A stretch of 64,000 bases of DNA, taken from positions 1 through 64,000 of the forward strand of contig BLAL01000266.1 of the NCBI GenBank assembly GCA_015698045.1, written 5' to 3'. This DNA comes from Rhizophagus clarus (Eukaryota; Glomeromycota; Glomeromycetes; Glomerales; Glomeraceae). Positions 42,663-54,100 of this stretch are shown one piece after another; the first letter of the stretch is position 1; the number at the start of each line of letters is the position of its first letter. The translations under genes were made by a program, and so were the position numbers. The notes beneath the pieces are model-generated. The model was not told the DNA's origin. It saw only the letters and a program-made list of their open reading frames with translations, and ran no database searches.

Positions 42663-44312
42663 CTATGCAACTATCTCAATTTTACGCTGTTCACATTTAA
42701 TAAAGTAAGATCCGGTATTATACGTACCTTCTATTTCTTCATCATCATGACCTAATTTGCATAATGGGCAGATGTAGTCCCCGCATGTTGTCTCATCAGT
42801 AATCCCATAATAGTCAAAATTTTCAATACTACATTCTCTATATAGATTAGAATATTGATCCAATATCTTGTTGCGAAAATAGGTGCGGTTATAGGTTGGA
42901 TTAGATTGACCGGAAGAAGATACATTTGCCGATGTACTTACTTCAACTGAATCCAAGTATTTCTCTTGCACCTCTAATGCATTAGTTTGATTGGCTTTCG
43001 AAGTTTGAGAAGTGGGCGGAGTGCTTATCTTAACATCTGGTAATTTTTTTGGGACAGACCCTTGGCTTTTCTCAAGTGGGACTTTAGGTCTCACTTTTTC
43101 TATATCTTTGCATTCAGAGTATGAGTTAGGTTTTTTTATCTCCGCATCAGCATAGCAAGATCCACCGAAATAATTCAGAATAATTTGGATTTGATGCTTA
43201 GTAAACTTTGAAATAGAATCTGCACTGTAAGATTTGATATTCTTAATTCTATCTACTCCTATCTTTTCGAACAGTTTGTAAATCTTTATGGCCCTTTGGG
43301 TTCTTTTACGTAAGGTTTCCAGTGTTATTCCAGAAAGATGCTTTATTATATCCTGGAATAATTGTTTTCTTGCCGTCTGATCTGAAACGTTATCTCTGGC
43401 AATAATTTCTTGAACACTTTCTTCGAACCTTTTCCCATATGAGTAGCGACATGAAATCTCTTTTTGTCTAGCTTGAGTAGTGTTCTTTCCTTCAATACTT
43501 ACTTCTAGAAATAGATGAGCAAGCTCAACTTCTATTGTCATGTCAGTTGTAAGCTCCTGATTTCCATCAATAACTTGGACATCATCTTCATCTATCAATT
43601 CCGAAGACACTTCTTGTATAAAATCTTGGGCTACTATATAATCATGGGAAACTTTTGTATCCTTGGGTAGTACTTGAGCTTCTCCTGTTCCGCAAACACT
43701 CAATTTGATTGATGATTGCGAACTGCTTGTATTGGTTTCGGTTTCCACAGAATCTTCTAGGGGCATAGAGGAATTATTCTGGAAAATTGAGAGCTCATCC
43801 TGATCTTGGCTTGAATATGTTGATCCACGCAAAAGTTTTTTCTCTCTATTGCGTTGTCTCATCATATCACTAACCTCTTTCTTACTTACCGAAATCAGGA
43901 ATTCATCAGTCTGTCTATCCTCCAATAATTTAGACCCTGCATGAGTGGGTTGAGTTACATCAGAGCTATTCTCAGAGTTACCCTCAATAGGCGGTGAAAT
44001 GGATGATTGGGAAGTCACCTGTAATTCTGAACGAGTGGGAGATTTCACTACGGATGTCCCGTCTTGCACCGAAACATTAATAGCAATTTGCTCCTGTTTG
44101 ATTTTCCCGACATCACAATTTAGTTCTGCAATGAGCTCAGCCTTTTCTTTATCGCTCTGCTCTAGTTTTACGAATCTGGCTTCATTTTCTTCCATAGCCT
44201 GCCTTAATTTAGCATTTTCGGCTTTAACCTCGGCATTTTCAGCCTTAATCTCGGCATTCTCAGCCAGGAGCTCGATGACGCGTTGTTTCAATGAATCAAG
44301 TTCGGATTGCAT
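42663..44312 (-). CDS. Coiled-coil protein with the shared 'RKIYxLF' domain and Cys-containing tail (549 aa)
   Basis: ATG at 44312. Residues 1-75 are a coiled coil with EIKAENAEVKAENAK repeats. A long Ser/Thr/Gln-rich region follows. About residues 285-380 form the shared domain (CRYSYGKRFEESVQEIIARD, RKRTQRAIKIYKLFEKIGVD, IKSYSADSISKF), also in the RING gene. The C-terminus (NLYRECSIENFDYYGITDET, CPLCKLGHDDEEIEGTYNTG, YFIKCEQR) has a CxxC knuckle and looks like a conserved module. Single exon, intact. A truncated N-terminal paralogue is at 35.3-35.5 kb. Possibly a regulatory or effector family; function unknown. Confidence 0.65.
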   Translation of the reverse strand: MQSELDSLKQRVIELLAENAEIKAENAEVKAENAKLRQAMEENEARFVKLEQSDKEKAELIAELNCDVGKIKQEQIAINVSVQDGTSVVKSPTRSELQVTSQSSISPPIEGNSENSSDVTQPTHAGSKLLEDRQTDEFLISVSKKEVSDMMRQRNREKKLLRGSTYSSQDQDELSIFQNNSSMPLEDSVETETNTSSSQSSIKLSVCGTGEAQVLPKDTKVSHDYIVAQDFIQEVSSELIDEDDVQVIDGNQELTTDMTIEVELAHLFLEVSIEGKNTTQARQKEISCRYSYGKRFEESVQEIIARDNVSDQTARKQLFQDIIKHLSGITLETLRKRTQRAIKIYKLFEKIGVDRIKNIKSYSADSISKFTKHQIQIILNYFGGSCYADAEIKKPNSYSECKDIEKVRPKVPLEKSQGSVPKKLPDVKISTPPTSQTSKANQTNALEVQEKYLDSVEVSTSANVSSSGQSNPTYNRTYFRNKILDQYSNLYRECSIENFDYYGITDETTCGDYICPLCKLGHDDEEIEGTYNTGSYFIKCEQRKIEIVA

Positions 44313-45255
44313 GTTCGATAATGACTTTCATATAGGATGCGATTTATTTAAAATGCATTTTACCCAAGTGGGACTTCAGGTCTCACTTTTTTTATTCACC
44401 ACACGTCTCCATATCCCGTGAAAAATATATTTGATACAATGTATTTCGGTTTGAATTCTTTATTTGATACAGTAAATAAATTACATGATTCGATGATACA
44501 TAGACTTGTTTTACAATGTGAAATGGTGGGCGTTTCTGTACTAATGCCTACAGACCACACCAGTGTTTCGTTCATCTAAACTATCTATACTAACATAATA
44601 TCCCAACATTAACTCTAATCCGATTTCATTTACCTCAACGTCAATACTCTGGATAGAATAAAATGGTCGTCAATTATGCATAGAATACGCGGAGTCAGAA
44701 ATAAATTAGCAATATTAAAACTCACCAAAAGTTTATGTTCTCTGCCTAATAAGGTCCTCGAAGTTCTGAACAAAAAAATAGATATTGGCTTTGCAAGCTC
44801 TGAGTCGCTTCCTTGTAAATGCACAGTCATAACCGAAATATTCATATCTTATATTGCGTAGTCCCGATCAGGAATTATTTTGATTGGCACTCTCATGTGA
44901 CATTGTGACATGTGGCTGATTTTTGATTGATAAATTTTTTTCGTAATTTTGTATTTGATCCTTGACACATCGCTGACTCAGTTCGTAGTATTACTGACTC
45001 ACAGTTCGTAGTAATTAGTCAACAACCGTTTATGGAAACATATATATATATGATAAATAATCAAAATGTCGAACTATTCTTTGCTATCTCGAGTACTTTC
45101 GCCGTTCCGGGTACAAACTAAATTTGAGGAAAATTCCCTACCTGCTAGATCTAGCACTGTATCCATAAGGTCTTTTACTTGTGTTATACTGAAAAATTAC
45201 TGTTTGACCCTCGTTTTTAACTCTCGATTTTTGCGATTGCAGATATAGAGAAATC
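44313..45255. other. Intergenic between divergent genes
   Basis: Contains the promoters of the coiled-coil gene (-) and the CRN gene (+). The short ORFs here (44630-44861, 45066-45248) overlap each other on both strands and lack motifs. 45205-45250 has an acceptor-like GCGATTGCAG just before the CRN ATG, so a 5' UTR intron is possible. Confidence 0.4.
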
Positions 45256-47404
45256 ATGGTATTTTGTATCGTTCTAGGTGATAACACTGAAACTGCTTTC
45301 CCGGTTAAACTTCCTAGTGACAAGAAAGTTGGGGAACTCAGAGAATTAATCACTAAAATAAATCCAATAAGCTTCACCAATATTGACGCAAAAGACTTAA
45401 TCCTATGGCAAGTTAGTATTCCTGACGAAGATGTCAGAAGAATGAAAATTCTTAATACCAAGCCTCCTTCCGATATTAACATTGAAGAACTTGGAGGTAA
45501 GGTTATGTCCTCTAGGAAAGAAATTGAGTTTTACTTCCCTAAAGATCCAGTCGATGAACATATCCACATAATAATCGTCCGGCCACAACCGCCCGCCACC
45601 ACTGGTAAGTGTCTCCCAATGGTTTACCTCTCGAACAAGAAATTCGCGTTATCTCACAATTTTTTTTATTCGATCAGGAACCGATGGTGGATCACTCTCC
45701 ATTCCAATGAAACGACAAGCTGAACCTCAAGATTATGATAATAATCGTAAACCTGTTGCTCCTCATGTGAGAGAATTTTGGAACGAGCTTTCTAAAGCTC
45801 AAATTGTTCTTAAATTGCCTGACAATGCGGACAAAACTATATATACGTCAGAACGATTATCTAAATACATGAAAGTTGAAGAAAATAAGATTGTGTTGAA
45901 TGATAATGTGATGCTAAATTCACAAGATGAACTAATTTTTTGCGATGGTAGTCCCGTGATTGAATCAGAAGTAGTTAAAATGGATTTTGTGAAATTCTTA
46001 CGCTTCCGTATCTCGCCGAATGAAATAGTAGATGATATAGATTCTCAGGATATATTAATAAAGAAGTCGTACTTACAGATGATCGAAAAGATCGAACTTG
46101 ATCGTGCTGATGGAACAAAAGGGTGCGTTATAGTCGGATCACCCGGCATCGGAAAAGCACATTTCTCATTGTATTTGGCTTTCTATATAACTCGCCGATA
46201 TAATTCCGATGATATCATGTATGAACAGCGATTTAAAGAAAAATCACGTCTTCTTCATATCCGATCAAACGGGGCTGTAATGATTGTTGTAAATCCAGAA
46301 CATGAATACCCACAAGGTGATTTCTTTTATATCGTCGATTCTGATAAGCCTGCACCGTGGAAAACAAAATATACATTTTTGGTTACAACTCCTAAATGCA
46401 ATCTATGGCATGATTTTGTAAAAACGCGTCCTAGAAAATATTATGCCCCAATTTGGTCCGAGGAAGAAATCTGGAACGTTTGGAATTGGAACGATCAGTA
46501 TAAAAATAAAGTATCTGAGACTAGAGTCAGGGAATTAATTAAGAAGTGGGGTTGCATTCCGCGACGAGTCTTTGTTGAACATAATGACGAACCGGATCTT
46601 GCATATCTAGTCTCTAAGTGTGATGTATATAGAGTCATTAAAAATGATGGGGGCGACTTGGATAATGAATACTCCGGAAAAGTCATACATATTATTCCTA
46701 ACAATAATTTCACAGATAAAAAATTTGTTCCTGCCTCGGCAGAGGTAAATGAGGCTTTATATAGACACTATGAAACTCATACAAAAGACGCGATTATTAA
46801 TTTAATCCGAGATCTTGCAGGAGGTGCTGGTGGCACTTTCGCTGGAAATTTTTTTGAAATGTTAGCACATGATGTCTTGCGAAAAGGTGGCAAGTTTAAG
46901 ATACGACGCTTAACTGATGATAATCATAAATGGCCTGCGCAAAATCTTGATCTTCAAGGTCTAGAACCCAACCGGTATGATGATGTTCAAGGAATAAATT
47001 CCGGGTATTATAATTTTCCAAAAATTAAAAATTTTGAGTCCGTTGATGCCATTGCGCCTCAATGTAATGGAATTCATCATTTATATCAAATAACAATTGC
47101 AAGAAAACACGACACTAAGGTAAATATAAATCCTATATTAGTATTGTATCTATTATTATGTACTGAATATATTTGTACTATGTAGGTAAACGGTCTTCTT
47201 AAATTGGAAACCCATCTGGGAGGAAATCTACCGATCCATTTATATTTTGTTGTTCCAAGTATAAATCATATTTTTGATAATTTTCATTTTCAGAACTATG
47301 TTACAACAGGAGGTGACAAATATAAAGGTTGGAATACAACTACCAAATGGGTTCGCGATAATATAGAACAATATGTTCTCGAGATCGAATTAGATAAAAT
47401 GTAA
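45256..47404 (+). CDS. Crinkler (CRN) effector: ubiquitin-like N-terminus, P-loop NTPase, nuclease-like C-terminus (669 aa, three exons)
   Basis: Exons 45256-45604, 45678-47119 and 47186-47404; donors GGTAAGTG and GGTAAATA, acceptors GATCAG and TATGTAG; total length divides by three with no stops. Residues 1-115 are the CRN header (ILGDNTETAF-like start MVFCIVLGDN, DAKDLILWQVSIP, EELGGK, then DEHIHIIIVRPQ). The NTPase segment begins near SPNEIVDDIDSQDILIKKSY and has a Walker A-like GSPGIGKAH (46136-46162), in which Ala replaces the usual Ser/Thr. FFYIVDSDKP may be Walker B. The C-terminus reads AGNFFEMLAHDVLR, ESVDAIAPQ, HLYQITIARKHDTK and LPIHLYFVVP, like the restriction-endonuclease-fold domains fused in CRN proteins. 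CRNs typically act in the nucleus of the same or a host cell. The gene is intact. Confidence 0.85.
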
Positions 47405-47627
47405 AATTCCGATAGATTCATAATTCAATGATAGAAAAATAGATGCGAATCATGTGATGTTGAGCCGAAAGTTACGTGAATAAAACTTTAGTATATGTGA
47501 CGATCGTTGTTATGCTTAAAAATTTTTTATTATTACATGCGAAAAATAAATACAAATGTTCGGGACGTAGCCCAGGATACATGACGAATTTTCTATGCTA
47601 ATATACAGTTACGGAGTAACGCTATAA

Positions 47628-48829
47628 TTATTCTTTTTTAAGGTATTCTTGGACCCTAGCCTTTTTATTCTTAGGCTCTTTCTCAACATCCACCCTTTCC
47701 CTCAATAACCCAACAATAACCTCCATCACCCGCTTCACATTTTTACACAACTCTTTTTCATCTTCCGAACCTTCTTCCAAAGCAGTCTCGACAAAACGTA
47801 TATTGAGTGGATTTCTACTCGTGCAAGAAATCCCGTCTGGGGTATAAAGGAGAAAATGCCATTCCGTAGCTGTAGTCACGATCCCGAAGAGATAGTCATA
47901 TTCTTCGCCGAAAGCATCATCCGCCTTTCGTTTTCTCTTGTTAGTTTGGAAAGCACTTTCGCATTGTATAACATTCTGTAGGCGACCAGAGGTATCAAAT
48001 CAGTTAATGGAATAGGTCCTATGAAACTCTGGAATAAATAGGCTTACTAACCCAATAGCAATTTGATATTGTTTACCCTCCGTGATGCAAATTAATTCCT
48101 CAAGTGCTTTGATTGCGTAATCCACACGACCCGTATTCTCCTCACCAACAACTTCGAACTGAGGGTTTAGTGATATTTTTTTTCCAGTAAGTTCTCTGAC
48201 TATATTAATACATGCATGGAGGATTACTGAAATATATTCACAACGAATTGCTTCGTTACTTTCAACAACGGGTCCCATATTGCGTAGCCTGAGTCGTATA
48301 TCCTTTAGACAGTGTACCAAAGCTTCGTTCTTATCATCGATGTTGTGGGGTTCTTTTCACAAAAACAATAATAATATACGTTAGTTATACGTGGAAGCGG
48401 GTTAACAAAAAGTGAAAAAAACTTACTTGGCGTAAATTGCGGTATGTCTGTTATTCGACCATCTTCAACCCCATGCTTTGCTAACACCTCTTTCAAGTCT
48501 TTCTTGGTCTTGTACGAGGAGAACGACCTCAATTTCTTATCCTTACACTCTTTGGCGAACTTTGCGAGTCTCGTCGCTGGTCCACCCTTCATGCCATAAT
48601 CTCGAAAATCTTGCTTAGTCATGTCGAGGAAGTCTTGGCCACCCACTCTCTCATTTTCGATTATATCAAAGTCATCCTTCACAAGGTTTAGGCCCTGTCC
48701 CCGCAAATATTCTATAAGCTTGGCCGTATTATATTCTTTAATTTCGTCCGCCAGCGAGACCGTCTCATTTCCAGCAACAGTAGTGGAGGTGGAAGCTGGA
48801 GTATAAGGTGTACTAGTTTCAGAAGACAT
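47628..48829 (-). CDS. SAM domain + PD-(D/E)XK nuclease-like protein (351 aa, three exons)
   Basis: Exons 48829-48427, 48352-48048 and 47975-47628, spliced at CCAA|GTAAGT / GAAAAG and TTA|GTAAGC / CTACAG; the frame is open throughout. Reading the second intron as coding would give a false stop at 48002-48000. Residues about 30-95 are SAM (NTAKLIEYLRGQGLNLVKDD, FRDYGMKGGPATRLAKFAKE). The nuclease-like region has RNMGPVVESNEAIRCEYIS, FEVVGEENTGRVDYAIKALE and LICITEGKQ; that is Asp in RVDYAI and ExK in ITEGK, the PD-(D/E)XK core pattern. The end reads DYLFGIVTTATEWHFLLYTP, with a basic KNKKARVQ. It is a member of a CRN-associated family and lies tail-to-tail with the CRN gene. Confidence 0.8.
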
Positions 48830-49130
48830 AACGTTATATAGGGATATTGGGCTCGGACAAAAATAGTGTTACTTTCCGGAGTAAGATAAAAAAATATTTC
48901 TGTTCGGGAAAGAGAATACTGGCCATTAATATAGGTTTTTATGTAGCACAGGGATTACATCATTTCACGTGACCCATTTCTCATGTACCGATAAAATAAT
49001 AATACTTTATTTATGAAATAAAAGATATTGGTTGCCAGAGGCAACTCTACAATACATAAAAACTATTACATAACATGATAATGTAATAGGCCTTAGCCAC
49101 GAAGTATAGATAAAAAATTCTAACTAGTCG
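48830..49130. other. Intergenic
   Basis: Promoter side of the SAM/nuclease gene and 3' flank of the ubiquitin-like gene; no ORF or repeat noted. Confidence 0.35.
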
Positions 49131-49406
49131 CTAGGGAAGAATTCGGATATGGATACGGTCTTCATCAGGCGTCTCGTTAAAATAGGAAAAAATCCTATCT
49201 TCTGTTCGCATAGGCTTCTCCTCAGGATAAACTTGGCGGAGGAAGTCATTACGATTGATTGCTCCTAGCTTCTTTCTTACTTCTTCTTCAAGATCAGAGA
49301 CTGTTTTATCCTTGGAAATCTCAATCGCGAAGAGTATATTTTTATTTCCGGCATTACGATAGCGGAAGTTAAGACTCACAATATCATTATCTGTGCTGGT
49401 AGACAT
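49131..49406 (-). CDS. Standalone CRN-type ubiquitin-like protein, 91 aa
   Basis: ATG at 49406: MSTSTDNDIVSLNFRYRNAG. The fold pattern parallels the CRN N-terminus: LFAIEISKDKTVSDLEEEVR, IFSYFNETPDEDRIHIRILP. The final DEDRIHIRI corresponds to the DEHIHII of the CRN at 45256. No translocated toxin-like C-terminus follows; the stop comes right after the header. It could be a truncated CRN or a free header/antagonist. Intact. Confidence 0.55.
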   Translation of the reverse strand: MSTSTDNDIVSLNFRYRNAGNKNILFAIEISKDKTVSDLEEEVRKKLGAINRNDFLRQVYPEEKPMRTEDRIFSYFNETPDEDRIHIRILP

Positions 49407-49961
49407 CCTGTTTTCCTAAATACAAGACTCATAGTGAGAAAAAACTCGTTCTCATACATACACAACTTCTGGCATATACATACCTTAATTATTTTTGCGG
49501 AAAGTTGGCTGAACTTCCACATACTCCTACATGCTTTATATCTTGCTGAGAAAAAGAGCGCCAAGCCGAAGTTAAGGAGGTATGAGGCGTAATTAGTATT
49601 GTCGTCTGATGCCAAGAGTCCCTTGAAAGCACATGCAAATGGAATTCTCATACCTTTTCACATGTAGATCTACCGGAGAGATGCTAAGGTAGTTAGTTCT
49701 TGTAGATCTCGAAATTGCGAGTCCCTCAGCCCTCCATAACATATGCTTTTGCCAGCGCTATTTACTTTTAGAGTTGGTCCTGTGTTGCTTGTAGACATTC
49801 TTTCACATTTTCTCATGATTGTTTGGGGAAAAAATAGAGGTAGTAGTTAGCATGAATATATATATGCAAAAATTAATATGCTTTAGCGCCTTAACGGCTG
49901 TCGCACAAGACCTGACTGATGATCCACTTATTTTTTGTCGCACAGGAGTGGCCCAGCAAAT
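49407..49961. other. Intergenic, no supported gene
   Basis: The ORF at 49376-49651 overlaps the ubiquitin-like gene's promoter and lacks motifs. A 13-bp sequence AGCGCCTTAACGG at 49885-49897 has its inverse at 50927-50939, bracketing the F-box gene. Confidence 0.35.
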
Positions 49962-50875
49962 TCATCCGAGCTGAAGATCACTGCTCCGGACTATTGATCT
50001 AGCCAACCCTGGATCGGAATACCACTGCAAATTATCTCGCATACTTAAATCTAAGAGGCGCTGAAGTCCCTGAGCTAAAATCTGTCTACTAAAAACGTTG
50101 TTCTGTATAAGATGATTTCTAACTGCTCCAATGAGATCGGGAGGTGTTAAAGTTTCCTCAAAATTCTCTATGTGGATATTTGGATTTAGCTTATTTACGG
50201 CTCCTTTGCTAATTTTATAACACCCCCTTAAATTAAAATATGACATGATCTAGCAATTTCTTCGATAGTTATATCAGTAATTTCACAATAGCTAAGGTCG
50301 AGTTGTTGGAGCCTCGGGCAGGAGCGAATAATATTGCAAACTGATTGTTTGGAAAATTCTGTATGGTTAGAGATATTTAGATATTCTAGTTTGTGGCATA
50401 ATTCTGCGATTGCAGTTAGACCTATATCATTTTTTCCCCGTAATCCCTGTAAAGTAGATATATTAAGATACTCCAAATTTGGGTATGACTTTGCTATTAG
50501 CTTTAGAGTTTTACCAAAACGGTCATCTGTACTCCCTTCGAAATTTAAATGAATTATATTTGGGAATGTGTGTACAATGCCTTTGATTTTTTTATTTGAA
50601 AGTGAAGGGTAGCGTGTTATTTTAAGATGAGTTAGTTTTGAGCTATAAACTGGCTTTCTTCCTCCTCCGGGTACTATTTTTAAAAATCTTTCTAATCGAG
50701 TTCGATCCTCTGCTTCCCCACCCTTTAGCTCAATGCGCCTCCATAGAATAGGGGCACCACATCTGTACCACAATCGGGAAACATATAGAGCGGGATAGAT
50801 TGATTTATCTATCAATAAGAAATGTAAAATATGTTCTAGTAGTTCTGGTAAATAAAAGATGGTTAAATGCGTCAT
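49962..50875 (-). pseudogene. F-box/LRR protein with a frame break
   Basis: ATG at 50875. Residues 8-50 form an F-box (YLPELLEHILHFLLIDKSIY, SRLWYRCGAPILWRRIEL). Leucine-rich repeats follow (LEYLNISTLQGLRGKNDIGL, HKLEYLNISNHTEFSKQSVC, LQQLDLSYCEITDITIEEIA). At about 50240 the frame ends after ARSCHI; the next [23 protein letters not shown], continues in another frame to 49962. An indel (probably several bases lost between the two LRRs) breaks the gene. F-box/LRR proteins choose substrates for SCF ubiquitin ligases. The gene could still make a 215-residue truncated product. Confidence 0.7.
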
Positions 50876-51105
50876 AAATAATAATATATGCTGTATCTTT
50901 AATCGAAAAAAAATAATATTAATGAACCGTTAAGGCGCTTCACTAAGCACTTGACTCCAGATATTCACATAGCTCGGGATAATAAAACACGCATCCGGAA
51001 AGTATATTCGGCTATCATCTTTTCTATAACTGAATATTTATCGCATCAGAAAAAAAAAATCTAATATAATAATGTATGTGATCCGACTACACATCACTAT
51101 CTAGC
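50876..51105. other. Intergenic
   Basis: No gene; holds the inverse 13-bp CCGTTAAGGCGCT at 50927-50939, also seen at 56350. Confidence 0.3.
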
Positions 51106-54100
51106 TTATGTGGGTGAGCTAGATATGTGAGACACACATTCGTTTTGATATTTCTCTGGGAGCTTGGCCCTCATAGCTCTTTTTTCGGCCTCTTCATGGG
51201 GGATACCATCTTTAACCATATTCTTATAAATCATATTGCGCCAATGCCCATATGGTAATGTAGTTATCCCATCTGATAATATCCAGCGCTTAGTATCTAT
51301 GGGACAGAGTGCCTTCTTTTCAGTCTCGACCAGAGATAATATGTGATCCTTTGATCGGATACCTACATTCTTGGCATAGAACACTTCTTTACCAAAGAGA
51401 CAGTCTAGATAGACTTGGGTCATGGGATCGAATATTTTGGCTTCGTCTACAGGGTCATCAAGCAATGTTCCGACTAAAGATGGGAAATATGTATCAGTTG
51501 CCATCTCGCCCATACCTTTCTTACTAACCCCCTTATGTCTAGAACTTGTGGTCTTATCTGCCAAGACATAGTGGTAAGATTTGGCTCGAATGTGTGTTGA
51601 TAATGAAATCGCATTATCTGGGGTTTCATCCTTATATTTGCCAACTGTTTGATCTCCATTAAGATTAAAGAGATCTGGTCGCTCGGCCATGTCTCTATAG
51701 ATATCTTCTGTTTCAGTTTCGAAGATATAGGAGTCTGTATCCATATATCCAAGCCTGGCCTTGTCCCCATATTTTTCCTTCACATATCCATACCAGAATT
51801 CATACATGTGAAGCTTGCTAAGACCCAATATAGTTGCTCCAACTATGATAGGCTTGTTAAGGGTTACGCTAGCCTTTCCCATATGTGCTCCTATAAGTGT
51901 ATTTCCAAGTTGCCTAGCATATTTGAATGAGGGCTTGTGGACCTTTTTCAAGAAAGCTTTTTCATCTCGCTCGTTATTATTCTTCATAATTTTGACATCC
52001 TGGTACTTGCGAACATTCTCCATAGTCTTGCCATATACTGATACATTCATAAGTTTGAAAAAGTCACTCAGGAATGTATTTCCAACTTTTTTAGCCTCAT
52101 TACGTTTCTCAGTATTAAAAGATATATATGGTTCAAGTCAGTTAGTCTGGTCGAAGGAGAGTATCTCTGAAACTTCATCTACAACCATACCTAATTTTAC
52201 ATAATATTGGAGTTCTTGGTAATGGATGACATAGTTCTTTCGTGGTCCAAGATGGGGGACTAATTTTTCTGTGGCAGAGAAGCGTCCACCATCTAATTGT
52301 TCTACAAGTTTAGCATTATATGGACATAACCAATCCTTTTCTACAGCGACATTCTCCACGGCTGGGGTAAGTCTCTCAAATAATCATGGGTCTTGAGAGG
52401 GAAGTGAGACTTAATGTTTAAGAAATATCCACGTCGGGCATTTGGCTTAACTTTAAGAACCATTTCGAGGTATTCTTTTTGCATAGCTGGATTTTTTAGT
52501 AAATATTCCCGACTAGCTTTCCATTGATAATTTCTGATAGGCAAATATTGGCTCATAGAATGTCCATAAAGATTTGTTGCGTCTACATATGAGATCCAGG
52601 ATGTAGGTTTGGATGGGTTATAGGCTTCTCCCATCTTGGGATTATTAGCCTTAAAATATCGTTGACAGGCCATAGATATACCACCACGTTTAGCTTTTTC
52701 GGTAAAATCATGCATGGCCATATCTGTGAAAAGTTTGATCCTAACTCCTGTCATCTTAAGTTGTGCATCCCAGGATAGTGATGGGGCAGAAACATAGTGA
52801 CTGGGATCAAGCTCATAATATTCCATAGACATTTTTCGAAACTCTGTCCAGACATCTGCTAGACTAAGTACGTCAGTCTTAAGGTAGATATCATGATACT
52901 CACCTAGATTCTTACAACCGAATTCCTTCCATACTTTTTGGGCATGTTGGTAGTCATCTAGTGTTATCTTACCTTTAAGAGTACTATGAAATTCATGAAT
53001 TGGTGGGAACTCAGTCTCCAAGAATCTATCCTGAGAATCGATATAATCATAACAATATATCCCCTTGCGATATACTAATGCTATTTGCTCCTCTGTATAA
53101 CCTAATTTTTTGAAATATTGGCTTGTTATTTGGTGGTTATCACCCAAATTTTTTGTAAGGCTGGCCAAGCTACTATTCATGAATTGCATGCTATCAATAT
53201 ACTTGAGCTGACCTACCTTCATAGACTTATATCGCTCAAATGTTTCAGTTATAACTCGGATTTGAATAGCATTAGCTGATCGCCCAACAGATTCACAAAC
53301 TAAATGAGAGTCATAACCTCGGAAGTTATGGAAGATGACTGGGATTGGGGTTTTTCAATCGTGTATTTGGAGTTTAAGATTGCAATCCCTATGAGCTGAT
53401 TCACGAAACTTACCTGTGATATGGCAGTGATCCCAAACCTTATCAGCCTTAGCTTTTTCGCTGGCAATTGCCTTAGTTGCTTTTTCAATGGTTGTTTGGA
53501 TACCATTATGTTCTGCATTAAGATAAGTCTTAAATGACTTTTTATCGAATTTTTCTACCTTCTTATTAAGACCAACTATTTTACTTTCTAAGCGCTCAAT
53601 TTCCTCTGTATTTATAGTAAACTTACCTTTACAGATCCAACAGGTATCAGCTTCGGCGAATTTCTTTTTATCTTCTTCAGTCACTTTTCGATCATGTTTA
53701 ACAGCTAAGACCTCATTAATGCTTACTAGTTCCTGATCGATTCTTCGAACAAATTCTTGGGTTGCATTTTCTCCCCTGTATAGGAACGGACCCCATACAT
53801 CTCCAGTATCGATCCAGTGGACTAGATAGCAGAAACTATTAGCCTTCTGTTCGGCAAGTTTTCGCATGCTTCCACCATATTTTTCATCACATTTCTTGTT
53901 GTCAGCTTCGAAATCGGCTATGATAACACATAGTGCATTGATCATTCGGCCATAGTTCTTGAACTCCTCGAAATCATTTACCCCTTTCACAGGCATTGTG
54001 ACTCTTTGTGGGGCATTTTCGTGTATTCCTGGACACCATTCTATATGATGGTCTAAAGACTTTTCAGAAGGAAAACTTTGAAAGCATCCATCACATAGAT

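Noticed and set aside
48000..48320. SAM/nuclease gene as a pseudogene because of an in-frame TGA
   Set aside because: GT-AG intron with fitting phases removes it; the family pattern continues directly after the splice.
49376..49651. 91-codon ORF upstream of the ubiquitin-like gene
   Set aside because: Overlaps the start of a better-supported gene, has no motif and an unremarkable composition.
49885..50939. 13-bp inverted repeats as TIRs of an element carrying the F-box gene
   Set aside because: Short, no target duplication seen, and the same motif also occurs alone at about 56350.
26529..53357. TGA as a sense (Trp) codon in this genome
   Set aside because: Intact genes (CRN, RING, coiled-coil) use TGG for Trp and end normally; other relic stops are TAG or TAA, so mutation explains them better than recoding.
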